NCBI RefSeq assembly: GCF_003023845.1
Contig: NZ_PYFT01000001.1
Span: 5,580,001 to 5,644,000 of the forward strand
From: Adhaeribacter arboris
Lineage (GTDB): Bacteria; Bacteroidota; Bacteroidia; Cytophagales; Hymenobacteraceae
Direction: 5' to 3'
Length of the DNA stretch: 64,000 bases
The position numbers were made by a program, and so were the translations under genes. This document shows, piece after piece, positions 56,678 through 64,000 of this stretch. How positions within the stretch are numbered: the first letter of the stretch is position 1; the number at the start of each line of letters is the position of its first letter. The notes under the pieces are model-generated. The model was not told the DNA's origin. It worked only from the letters and a program-made list of their open reading frames with translations, and made no database searches.

Positions 56678-57685
56678 TTAGGTTGTAAGCAAATTGTTTT
56701 TAATTAGCAGCTCGCGTAAAACAGGTTGTACCTGCTGCTGAATATGTTCGTTCGCGAAAAGCATAAAACCCACTGGCGAGGTAACATCTAATTTCGGGTT
56801 AAGCGGTTCGCTTAATTCATTGGTAATAATAATTCCGGCTTCGCTACCAATCAAATGAGCGGCTACATCGTACGGGTGGCATACCAAACCAATTGTTTTT
56901 CCTTCGCGCGCCAGCCGATTGTAAAGCAAAGGCCGGAGGTCGGCAATAAACCGGTCATGTCCCATCAGAACTTCGTACAACTGCCCACCGCTCGAAATAT
57001 ATTGGTCTTCAAACAAAATAGCTTTGCCGGCGGGCATATTTGGCGCTAAAATCTGAATTAATTCGTCATCTAAATGGGCTAATAGGGCCCGTCCGGGAGG
57101 AAAGAACCGGGCAATCTGGCTAAAACCGCCTACAATGGTGCGGGCTTTAGAAGGAGAAATATTCCGGGAAACAATTTCGCTGGTTTTTAAATCGCGGGTA
57201 AAAGCAAAAGCACCTTTATTTTTAATGGCCCATATGGTGTCGCTCAGGAACGAACGCGAAGTAGGCAGCTCCGTCATTACAGCTACCTCAATATCTTGCA
57301 AACAAGTTTCCGAACCTTTATTGGGCGCTGCCCCGGCCAGAAAAAAAGCCGACCGTTTATCGTACATAATGCCCCGGGTGCCATCAATGGGGTCAATAAT
57401 CAGCCGGATTTGGGCTTGGTCCGAAGGCATGCCCACGGGTAGTACCATTTCGTTAACGCCTTCCGCAATTAACACGATACCACCTAATGGAGGAGCATAA
57501 GTTGTTAAACGAGGAATTAAAATTTCTTCTACGTCGCGGTCAATCTGGTAAATAGTATCGTCTTCGCCTTCTTTATAAATGGCGCTCAACGCCTCCACCG
57601 AACTCTGCCGGAGCGATTGATGAACTTTTTGGCACACGGCTTCCCCGAGTTCGCAAAGAATATTTTTTATTAATTCATGATTCAT
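56678..57685 (-). CDS. Inositol monophosphatase family protein
   Basis: A 335-residue metal-dependent phosphatase of the FIG/IMPase fold. The signature IIDPIDGTRGI holds the metal-binding DPIDGT motif near residue 97, and YDVAAHLIGSEAGIIITNE matches the second metal-ligand region (WDxAAG-like). The protein is longer than typical inositol monophosphatase (about 260), with an additional middle section (about 180-240). A plausible substrate is a sugar phosphate or inositol phosphate; the exact one cannot be told. It is the first gene of a two-gene unit with the VOC protein. A GGAGG sequence lies just before the ATG. Confidence 0.85.
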   Translation of the reverse strand: MNHELIKNILCELGEAVCQKVHQSLRQSSVEALSAIYKEGEDDTIYQIDRDVEEILIPRLTTYAPPLGGIVLIAEGVNEMVLPVGMPSDQAQIRLIIDPIDGTRGIMYDKRSAFFLAGAAPNKGSETCLQDIEVAVMTELPTSRSFLSDTIWAIKNKGAFAFTRDLKTSEIVSRNISPSKARTIVGGFSQIARFFPPGRALLAHLDDELIQILAPNMPAGKAILFEDQYISSGGQLYEVLMGHDRFIADLRPLLYNRLAREGKTIGLVCHPYDVAAHLIGSEAGIIITNELSEPLNPKLDVTSPVGFMLFANEHIQQQVQPVLRELLIKNNLLTT

Positions 57686-57962
57686 GCCTAGGAGGTAAAT
57701 AGCTAATATCCGGAATTTGCACCGGAAATTAAAATTTCTTCCCAGTACCAGGTTAGCACTTCAGGTAAACAAACTGCATTTAAATTAGTATCCCCGTGCC
57801 ACCGGCGCAGTAAAGTTAAGGAGTACGGCAGAGCTATATAAAAGCATAGCAAGATAAAGTTATTCAACCTGTCTGGTAAACGGCGAAAGAATAATCCTGT
57901 AAATTGCTGCCGAATAGATAATTTCTATTCTATACAAAAAGATTCAGATTACTTCTACTATA

Positions 57963-58796
57963 ATGACCAAAGAGCAGTTATTCGACCAAATTAAAAAAAA
58001 GCACTCGTATTTATGCGTTGGTTTAGATACCGACTTACAAAAAATACCCGTCCATTTACGCGATCTAGAAGACCCCATTTTTGAGTTCAACCGCCAGATT
58101 ATTGATGCTACGGCGGATTTGTGCGTAGCTTATAAACCGAATATTGCCTTTTATGAAGCTCTTGGGCCGAAAGGTTGGATAAGCCTCGAAAAAACCTTAA
58201 ACTACATTCCGAAGGATATTTTTACCATTGCCGATGCCAAACGCGGCGATATTGGCAATACTTCCGAACTCTATGCCCGGGCTTTTTTTGAAAATTTAAA
58301 TTTTGATTCGATCACCGTTGCTCCGTACATGGGCGAAGATTCGGTAAAGCCATTTCTCTTGAAAGCTGATAAATGGGTGATTTTACTAGCGTTAACCTCT
58401 AACCCCGGGAGCGCCGATTTTCAGCTTTTGCAAACCGATGATGGTACCGACGATTATTCCCGTTGTTTGTTCGAGAATGTACTAAGTACGAGTAAATCCT
58501 GGGCCACCGATGAACAATTAATGTACGTAGTAGGCGCTACCCGGCCGGATTTTATTCAGCGCGTACGCGAAATAGTACCCAATCACTTTTTGTTAGTTCC
58601 GGGAGTGGGCGCCCAAGGCGGCAATTTGGCGGATATTTCGCGTTTGGGGATGAACCAGCAATGCGGCCTGCTCGTGAACTCGTCGCGTACTATTATTTAC
58701 GCTTCCAACGGCACCGACTTTGCCGAACAAGCCCGTGCCGCTGCTTTGTTGATCCAGCAGGAAATGGCAGGTTATTTAAGTCGGTACTTGGGGTAA
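57963..58796 (+). CDS. pyrF: Orotidine-5'-phosphate decarboxylase
   Basis: A 277-residue enzyme that converts OMP to UMP, the last step of pyrimidine synthesis. It is of the longer bacterial type 2 family: [27 protein letters not shown], the catalytic [15 protein letters not shown] (D91, K93), [26 protein letters not shown] and [11 protein letters not shown]. All active-site residues are in place and the length is normal for the type. It stands alone, 172 bp before the AAA-DUF4435 gene. The ATG is preceded by no clear Shine-Dalgarno sequence. Confidence 0.96.
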   Translation: MTKEQLFDQIKKKHSYLCVGLDTDLQKIPVHLRDLEDPIFEFNRQIIDATADLCVAYKPNIAFYEALGPKGWISLEKTLNYIPKDIFTIADAKRGDIGNTSELYARAFFENLNFDSITVAPYMGEDSVKPFLLKADKWVILLALTSNPGSADFQLLQTDDGTDDYSRCLFENVLSTSKSWATDEQLMYVVGATRPDFIQRVREIVPNHFLLVPGVGAQGGNLADISRLGMNQQCGLLVNSSRTIIYASNGTDFAEQARAAALLIQQEMAGYLSRYLG

Positions 58797-58968
58797 GATT
58801 GTGAAGTAAATATGGCTGTTGACTGTAGTGTCCTTTCGAAGAATTTTTAAGTATGAAGAAATAATATCTATAACTTTAAAAAAGTTTGCCTAATTGTAAC
58901 GTATTTGGCCTCTCTTGAAAAAATAAGTTAAGTGATATAATATCTGTGTAATACTATTTTATAAATAG

Positions 58969-60588
58969 ATGAAAGTAAGCAAGATTGAATTAGTAAACTT
59001 TAAAAGGTTTACTGACTTAACTATTTCAGACATACCTGAGACAGCGAAACTCGTTTTATTAATAGGCTCAAATGGCTCTGGCAAATCCTCGTTGTTTGAT
59101 GCTTTTGATTGGTTAAACGTCCCGTATAAAGCTAGGACCTATAGCGATGATGAAGCATCTGATTACTATCAAAAGAAAAAAAACGAAGAACCAAAAGTAG
59201 TGGTAAAATTTACCAGTGGCGATTTAATTGAAAAAACTGGTTATAATATCATCAAAGGAACGGAGCTGGTTAAGAAATTTATAGGAAGAAGCAGTATTCG
59301 CATAGTGCCTAGAAATTCTAACGATGCCAATCCCTCTGCTGTATCCACGGATATGGATAGCCCTATCACTTATATTGAAAATGACACCCGTTTTATTAAT
59401 GATGTATTCCTTTATATCCAAAAGATAAATCAAGCTTTAAGAGAGCCTGTATTTAGTGGTAAACAAGCAGATACTTTAAAAATTTTTAGGGACTTTATTG
59501 AGCCATTAAATAGTTCACTTCTTAAAATATTCGGGGGTGACGAAACTACAACTATTCAAATTGCAGAGTTTCAAGACGCAACTCCTCGCACTCCAGCCAA
59601 GTTGATTTTTAAAAAAGGTGAATCAAAAATCAATTATGACTTATTAAGCCACGGTGAGAAACAAGTAATTATCTTACTTATAAACTTTATAGCAAGAAAA
59701 GAATATTATAGCAACTCCATAATTTTTATCGATGAAATGGATAATCATTTAAATACTGCTTTACAAGCAAGTTTATTAGAGGAGATTGTTACTAAGTGGA
59801 TTTCGGATGACTCTCAACTTTGGACTGCTTCGCATGCTTTAGGTTTTATAGACTACGCCAGAAATAGTGATATTGCTTCAATTATTGATTTAAATTTAAT
59901 AAATTTTGACACCAAACAAGAACTAATACCTTTATCTAAGAATAAACTAGAGGTTTATGAAATAGCAATTCCCAAAGCAACTATTGCTTCCATTCTTAAA
60001 GGATATAAGCTAGTTATAGTTGAGAATAAAAATGATGAATATTTCAATTCTGCTTTAGGCCAAGATGGTTTTCTATTCTTACCGGCAAATAACAACCGAG
60101 AGGTTTTTTTGACAGTCAAAAGCGACAAAGATAAGTTAGGATTAAGAGATAGAGATTATTTAAAATCGGAAGAAATTGAAAAAATCAGAGGTCAACTGCC
60201 AAATTTAAAAATATTACTTCTTTCTACATTTGAGAATTACATCTATCATCCAGATAACTTTGGAGAATTAAGATATGCTAAATTTGATAAAGAAGAATAT
60301 ATCGCTGAAATCTTAAGGCAAAAGAATGAGAAGCTTATTGATGTAGTAAGTGAAATTGGCACATCACGAACTCATTATATTGAATTTAAGGATTGCATAA
60401 AAGATGATGGTAATATTAAGCCAATTACGGAAGCATTAAAGAGTAATATATTCGATGACTTTTATCCGTTTTTTAACATGAAAAAGCATTTCAATAAAAA
60501 ATACCTTACAAGATTTAATTATACAATCAGTGATTTGGCCAAAACACAGTGGTTTAGAGGTGAAATTTTACGAGTGCTTAATAGCTAG
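58969..60588 (+). CDS. AAA ATPase fused to a DUF4435/TOPRIM-like domain, PARIS-like defence candidate
   Basis: A 539-residue protein in one frame. N-terminal half: SMC/ABC-like AAA_15 domain with Walker A GSNGSGKSS (33-41), signature-like SHGEKQ (227-232), Walker B IIFIDEMD (D255, E256) and a switch His in SHALG (H289). C-terminal half: LVIVENKNDEYF (E352, D356) and GLRDRDYL (D394, D396), then TFENYIYHP; this acidic E...DxD layout matches the DUF4435/TOPRIM nuclease fold. In the PARIS system AriA is such an ATPase and AriB the DUF4435 nuclease; fused forms are known. The gene is more AT-rich than its neighbours and sits alone between pyrF and the DUF2851 gene, as an inserted accessory gene would. 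Defence function is inferred; an OLD-like role is the alternative. Confidence 0.72.
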   Translation: MKVSKIELVNFKRFTDLTISDIPETAKLVLLIGSNGSGKSSLFDAFDWLNVPYKARTYSDDEASDYYQKKKNEEPKVVVKFTSGDLIEKTGYNIIKGTELVKKFIGRSSIRIVPRNSNDANPSAVSTDMDSPITYIENDTRFINDVFLYIQKINQALREPVFSGKQADTLKIFRDFIEPLNSSLLKIFGGDETTTIQIAEFQDATPRTPAKLIFKKGESKINYDLLSHGEKQVIILLINFIARKEYYSNSIIFIDEMDNHLNTALQASLLEEIVTKWISDDSQLWTASHALGFIDYARNSDIASIIDLNLINFDTKQELIPLSKNKLEVYEIAIPKATIASILKGYKLVIVENKNDEYFNSALGQDGFLFLPANNNREVFLTVKSDKDKLGLRDRDYLKSEEIEKIRGQLPNLKILLLSTFENYIYHPDNFGELRYAKFDKEEYIAEILRQKNEKLIDVVSEIGTSRTHYIEFKDCIKDDGNIKPITEALKSNIFDDFYPFFNMKKHFNKKYLTRFNYTISDLAKTQWFRGEILRVLNS

Positions 60589-60667
60589 AGTATTCTTAAA
60601 TAGCAATTAGTTTAGCCTATTTATGTTTTTATGCTTATTCTTGTAAATACCCTCCGCTTACCGTACC

Positions 60668-61975
60668 ATGACCTCCGCTGTGCCCTTTAAAGAAGATTTT
60701 CTGCATTATGTGTGGCAGCAGCAGTATTTCGATAAAGCCGATTTAGTTACCTCGCACAATGAAGCAGTGCATGTACTAAAACCAGGGTTTTATAATACCA
60801 ATGCCGGTCCGGATTTTTATAATGCTCGACTGCGAATAGGAACCGAAGAATGGAACGGCAGCGTGGAGATTCATGTCTACGCCTCGGATTGGGAAAAACA
60901 CTCCCACCAAACCGACCCGAAGTACAACCAGGTAATCTTGCACGTAGTTTGGGAAAACGATAAACCCGCGAGGCGCGCCGATGGTACAGAAATACCCACG
61001 ATAGCTCTACACGGGCGAATTCCTTTACACCTGGTAAATACCTATCAGCAATTTTTAGAAAATCGCGAGGAAATTCCGTGTAGTCCTTTTGCCCCCCAGG
61101 TACCTGGCTTGATTAAAACCAGCATGCAGGAACGGGTTCGGATGGAACGCTTGCAGACGAAAGCCGACCGGGTACTAACTATTTTAACTACCACTCAAAA
61201 CAATTGGGAAGAAACTTGTTATGCCTGGCTATTAAGTAGTTTCGGGTTTAAAATAAACCAGACGGGCATGCTGCGTCTGGCCCAGGTTTTACCTTACGCC
61301 ATTTTGCGCCGCCACCGGCATCAGTTAATCGCGCTCGAAGCGTTATTGTTTGGCCAAGCTGGTTTTTTGCTGCCCGATGCACCGGATGATTATTGGCGTA
61401 CCTTATTTCAGGAATTTACTTATTTACAACACAAATATGCGTTACCCACTGGCTTAAAACGGGCCGACTGGAATTTTTTGCGGCTCCGGCCGGCTAATTT
61501 CCCTACGGTAAGATTGGCGCAATTGGCGGCTTTGCTGCACCAACAAGAACATTTATTTTCCAATTTGCTTTCGGCTAACTCTATGGCTGCTTGGCAAACC
61601 TACTTTCAGGTAGAACCAGCAACCTACTGGCAAACGCATGTATTACCGGGCCAAGAAACCAGAAAGGCACCTAAAGGTTTGGGGAAAAGCAGCATTTACT
61701 TATTACTAATAAATGCGGTAGCTCCCTTACTAGTGGCGTATGGCAAATATAAAAACGACGAAAGTTACGTAGAGAAAGCCATTGCCTTACTGGAACAATT
61801 ACCCCCGGAAGATAATCGTATTACCCGTTTGTACACCGGTTTGGATTTTTACCACCAAACCGCTGCTGATTCGCAGGCATTGCTGCAGCTAAACCAAAAT
61901 TATTGTGTGCCACGTAACTGCCTGCAATGCAGCATTGGTAGTTTTATTTTAAAGAAAAATCACTTTGCCCGATGA
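60668..61975 (+). CDS. DUF2851 family protein
   Basis: A 435-residue soluble protein of a family almost limited to Bacteroidota. The N-terminus FKEDFLHYVWQQQYFDK, NAGPDFYNARLRIGTEEWNGSVEIHV and SDWEKHSHQTDPKYNQVILHVVWEND are diagnostic. The acidic/His residues in GSVEIHVYASDW-HSH suggest a nuclease-like active site, but the function is unproven. The C-terminus has three Cys (CVPRNCLQC) that might bind a metal. The stop overlaps the start of the following membrane protein gene by four bases (ATGA), showing coupling. Confidence 0.88.
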   Translation: MTSAVPFKEDFLHYVWQQQYFDKADLVTSHNEAVHVLKPGFYNTNAGPDFYNARLRIGTEEWNGSVEIHVYASDWEKHSHQTDPKYNQVILHVVWENDKPARRADGTEIPTIALHGRIPLHLVNTYQQFLENREEIPCSPFAPQVPGLIKTSMQERVRMERLQTKADRVLTILTTTQNNWEETCYAWLLSSFGFKINQTGMLRLAQVLPYAILRRHRHQLIALEALLFGQAGFLLPDAPDDYWRTLFQEFTYLQHKYALPTGLKRADWNFLRLRPANFPTVRLAQLAALLHQQEHLFSNLLSANSMAAWQTYFQVEPATYWQTHVLPGQETRKAPKGLGKSSIYLLLINAVAPLLVAYGKYKNDESYVEKAIALLEQLPPEDNRITRLYTGLDFYHQTAADSQALLQLNQNYCVPRNCLQCSIGSFILKKNHFAR

Positions 61976-63282
61976 ATGGGTTGTATGTACTGGCAAATAT
62001 TTTATTCATAAGCCTAATTTCTTACCGTGGACGGAAGCAACAAACGGTTCCTTTCTTAAAAGTTATTTTCTGGCCCGCTTTAGTTTTTAAACTAATTTGT
62101 GGCCTATTGGTAGGTTATCTTTACCAGCATTATTTACTTGGCGGCGATACCTTCGTGTACCAGCAACAAGCTGAAATTCTGAGCCGGTATGCTTCGCAAG
62201 ACCCCAGCAATTACCTGAGTTTTTTACTAACCGGCGAGTACCAAAGCGTGTATTTGTACGATGTAATGAAGTACCGGGAGTATTCCAATTCTTTCTTTAT
62301 GGTGCTGGTGCTGCATTTTTTAAATTTTGAAACCGGGTATAATTATTATTTAAATGCGGTTTACTTTTCGCTGTTTAGTTTTTATGGTTGCTGGCAACTA
62401 ACGGTAACTATTACCAAGGTTTTTCCGGCTACCAAAGTAGCGGCCGCTTTGGCTTTTTTGTTTTTTCCGTCGGTCGTTTTTTGGTCGTCGGGGGTGTTAA
62501 AAGAAAGTATTTTGGTGGGCAGTTCAACCTTGCTGCTCGCCGTGGTACTGCAATTTGTTTATCAACCTGGTAATCAAAAAGTAGTCTTGCGTAGCATTGC
62601 CTTACTTGTGGCAGCGTTTTTTTGCTTCAAAATCCGGTTTTATTTTGCCGTGGCTTATTTTCCATTACTTGCCGGCTTCGCTCTGGTAGAATTGGCTGCG
62701 CGGAGGTGGCACCTACCCAGGCAAAAAAAACTTTACTTCTATCTTGTTGCCTTACTGGTTCTAGGGATAGGAGCTTCTTTTTTGCACGAGGCGATAAATT
62801 TGGATTATTTTTTCCGGGAGTTAATAAACAGTTACCAAACCTCAAAATTAGCTACTACCCGCAAAGCTTTTATCGATTTGCCCCATTTACAGCCTACTTT
62901 CGCTAGTTTAATTCAATATGCCCCGAAAGCTATCGGTAGTGCTATTTTTCGGCCTTTTCTCGGTGAAATTAATTCGGTAGAGTACTGGTTAGCTGGTTTT
63001 GAAAATTTACTGGTGTTGCTGCTGGCAGTAATTAGTTTACTTTCTTTTTGGAAGCATAAATCTAATTTGCCAATTACACTCGTAGTCTCCTTATTGATTT
63101 ATATTCTGTTGCTGGCCGGCTTAATTGGTTTTTCTACCGCTAATTTGGGTTCGGTGAGCCGGTACAAGGTAGCCTTTATGCCCTTCTTGCTGTATTTACT
63201 CTTACAAACCGGAGCGAATCAAAAAATCCTAACCAGATTGGAAAACTGGGTAAATGACCTGTTAAGCAATAAAGCGAAATAA
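61972..63282 (+). CDS. Polytopic membrane protein, GT-C-like
   Basis: A 436-residue protein with about ten to twelve hydrophobic helices. After the second helix, the periplasmic-type loop GGDTFVYQQQAEIL contains an acidic residue in a position similar to the catalytic Asp of GT-C glycosyltransferases, and FFPSVVFWSSGVLKESILVG resembles their later helix segments. I do not recognise a named family, so the GT-C reading is weak. It begins inside the stop codon of the DUF2851 gene and is likely translated from the same mRNA. Downstream is an acetyltransferase gene with its own promoter. Confidence 0.7.
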   Translation: MNGLYVLANILFISLISYRGRKQQTVPFLKVIFWPALVFKLICGLLVGYLYQHYLLGGDTFVYQQQAEILSRYASQDPSNYLSFLLTGEYQSVYLYDVMKYREYSNSFFMVLVLHFLNFETGYNYYLNAVYFSLFSFYGCWQLTVTITKVFPATKVAAALAFLFFPSVVFWSSGVLKESILVGSSTLLLAVVLQFVYQPGNQKVVLRSIALLVAAFFCFKIRFYFAVAYFPLLAGFALVELAARRWHLPRQKKLYFYLVALLVLGIGASFLHEAINLDYFFRELINSYQTSKLATTRKAFIDLPHLQPTFASLIQYAPKAIGSAIFRPFLGEINSVEYWLAGFENLLVLLLAVISLLSFWKHKSNLPITLVVSLLIYILLLAGLIGFSTANLGSVSRYKVAFMPFLLYLLLQTGANQKILTRLENWVNDLLSNKAK

Positions 63283-63290
63283 ACCAAGGG

Positions 63291-63321
63291 TTGGAAGCCG
63301 GTTCGGAAACCATTATCTTTG
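63291..63321 (+). promoter_or_regulatory. Bacteroidota-type promoter for the acetyltransferase gene
   Basis: TTG at 63291-63293, a 20-nt spacer and TATCTTTG at 63314-63321 match the Bacteroidota TTG-N19-21-TAnnTTTG promoter, about 95 bp before the ATG. Confidence 0.7.
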
Positions 63322-63416
63322 CGGATTATTCATCATAAGGTATTGGTTAGGCTTGTTTTAACAGCAATAGATAGCTTCTGGCAAGTTTAACCCGGGTACT
63401 TTTAATTTTTTCATTT

Positions 63417-64000
63417 ATGCAGAATCCTGTAATTATATTAGGTGCCCAAAAACTGGGCATTGCCGCGCTGGATATTTTTCTAAGCAACCATGTAATTGTG
63501 TACTGCTTCCTGGACGACGAAGTGAAACTGCACCAAACGGAGGTAAACGGCATTACCATAATGGGTACCACCGACGACCCGGAATTTCTAAAGATTTTGG
63601 GCAAGAAATGCGAAGTTTTTGTAGCCGCCGAAGAAACTGCCACCCGCAAGAGTTTAATTAACTTGTTAAAAGACGAGTACCAGGTCATACCGGTAAATGC
63701 CATTCACAAGTTTACGTCGGTGTCAGAGCATGCCTGGCTGGGACACGGTAATTTAATAAACGCCGGCGCCGTGGTAAATGCCAATGCCCGCATAAACAAT
63801 AATTGCATTATTCATTCTAATGCCTTAGTTGACTCCGGGGCGAAGATTGCCGATTTCGTGCAGATTGGCGCGGGTGCTAACGTGGGCTCTGACGTGGAAG
63901 TCGAGGAAAGTGCCTTTATCGGCGCGGGTGCCGTAGTAGTAGCCGGCGTAAAAATCGGGAAAAAAGCCCGGGTGGGAGCCGGCGCCGTAGTTGTAGCCGA
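63417..64000 (+). CDS. PglD/NeuD-type sugar O-acyltransferase, 3' truncated by window end
   Basis: Starts at ATG 63417 and is still open at base 64000 (194 codons seen). The N-terminus VIILGAQKLGIAALDIFL is the Rossmann-like nucleotide/acyl-CoA part of PglD/NeuD proteins; from residue about 105 hexapeptide repeats begin (GNLINAGAVVNANARINNNC, IADFVQIGAGANVGSDVEVE, GAGAVVVAGVKIGKKARVGA), which fold as a left-handed beta helix and bind acetyl-CoA. Enzymes of this family acetylate nucleotide-activated sugars used in glycan synthesis. The C-terminal part is missing, so the active-site His could not be checked. It is transcribed from its own promoter. Confidence 0.9.
   Translation, partial: MQNPVIILGAQKLGIAALDIFLSNHVIVYCFLDDEVKLHQTEVNGITIMGTTDDPEFLKILGKKCEVFVAAEETATRKSLINLLKDEYQVIPVNAIHKFTSVSEHAWLGHGNLINAGAVVNANARINNNCIIHSNALVDSGAKIADFVQIGAGANVGSDVEVEESAFIGAGAVVVAGVKIGKKARVGAGAVVVA

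Overview
The window looks like chromosomal DNA of a member of the Bacteroidota, probably order Cytophagales and close to Hymenobacteraceae (Adhaeribacter/Pontibacter-like). This rests on two SusC/SusD pairs, a TonB receptor with DUF4249 partners, DUF6443/RHS, DUF2851, DUF4394 and DUF1801 proteins, the near absence of Shine-Dalgarno sequences, and several matches to the Bacteroidota TAnnTTTG -7 promoter element. The genus is inferred. No rRNA, tRNA, CRISPR array or intact insertion sequence was found.

Layout. 1-8.9 kb: a polymorphic-toxin locus with a truncated MORN/YwqK-like gene, a 2060-residue secreted RHS protein with an AT-rich C-terminal tip that resembles an M15 peptidase, a small secreted protein that may be its immunity partner, and a coiled-coil plus beta-barrel envelope protein. 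9.1-12.2 kb: housekeeping genes (PduO-type cobalamin adenosyltransferase, ilvE, and prfB with an intact programmed +1 frameshift). 12.7-22.3 kb: two tandem SusC/SusD nutrient uptake pairs, each closed by a strong terminator. 22.4-34.3 kb, minus strand: DUF1801 protein, DUF1624 membrane acyltransferase-like protein, an (alpha/alpha)6 glycosidase-like protein, then a tightly packed operon of a small secreted protein, an STN-type TonB receptor, a DUF4249 lipoprotein and a large MG2/plug protein. 35-41.4 kb: small proteins, a lone LolD/MacB-type ABC ATPase, a membrane-TPR protein, gatC overlapping a PlsC-type acyltransferase by 59 bp, and a NUDIX hydrolase.

41.6-53.5 kb: a tandem DUF4394 lipoprotein, an FRG-domain protein, and a complete sugar ABC importer (binding protein, double ATPase, permease). 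The importer converges on a 2-oxoglutarate-semialdehyde dehydrogenase-like gene and an FAH-family gene, together suggesting non-phosphorylative (Weimberg-type) sugar acid breakdown. A RhlE-type helicase and a small lipoprotein follow. 54.3-64 kb: a small acidic protein, a TPR-like periplasmic protein, a VOC protein, an inositol-monophosphatase-like protein and pyrF; then an AT-rich single-gene AAA ATPase fused to a DUF4435/TOPRIM-like domain, resembling a fused PARIS (AriA-AriB) anti-phage protein; then DUF2851, a GT-C-like membrane protein and the start of a PglD/NeuD-type acetyltransferase cut by the window end.

The most interesting items are the candidate M15 toxin/immunity pair at the RHS tip and the fused AAA-DUF4435 protein. 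Function calls rest on motif reading alone; no database search was run.
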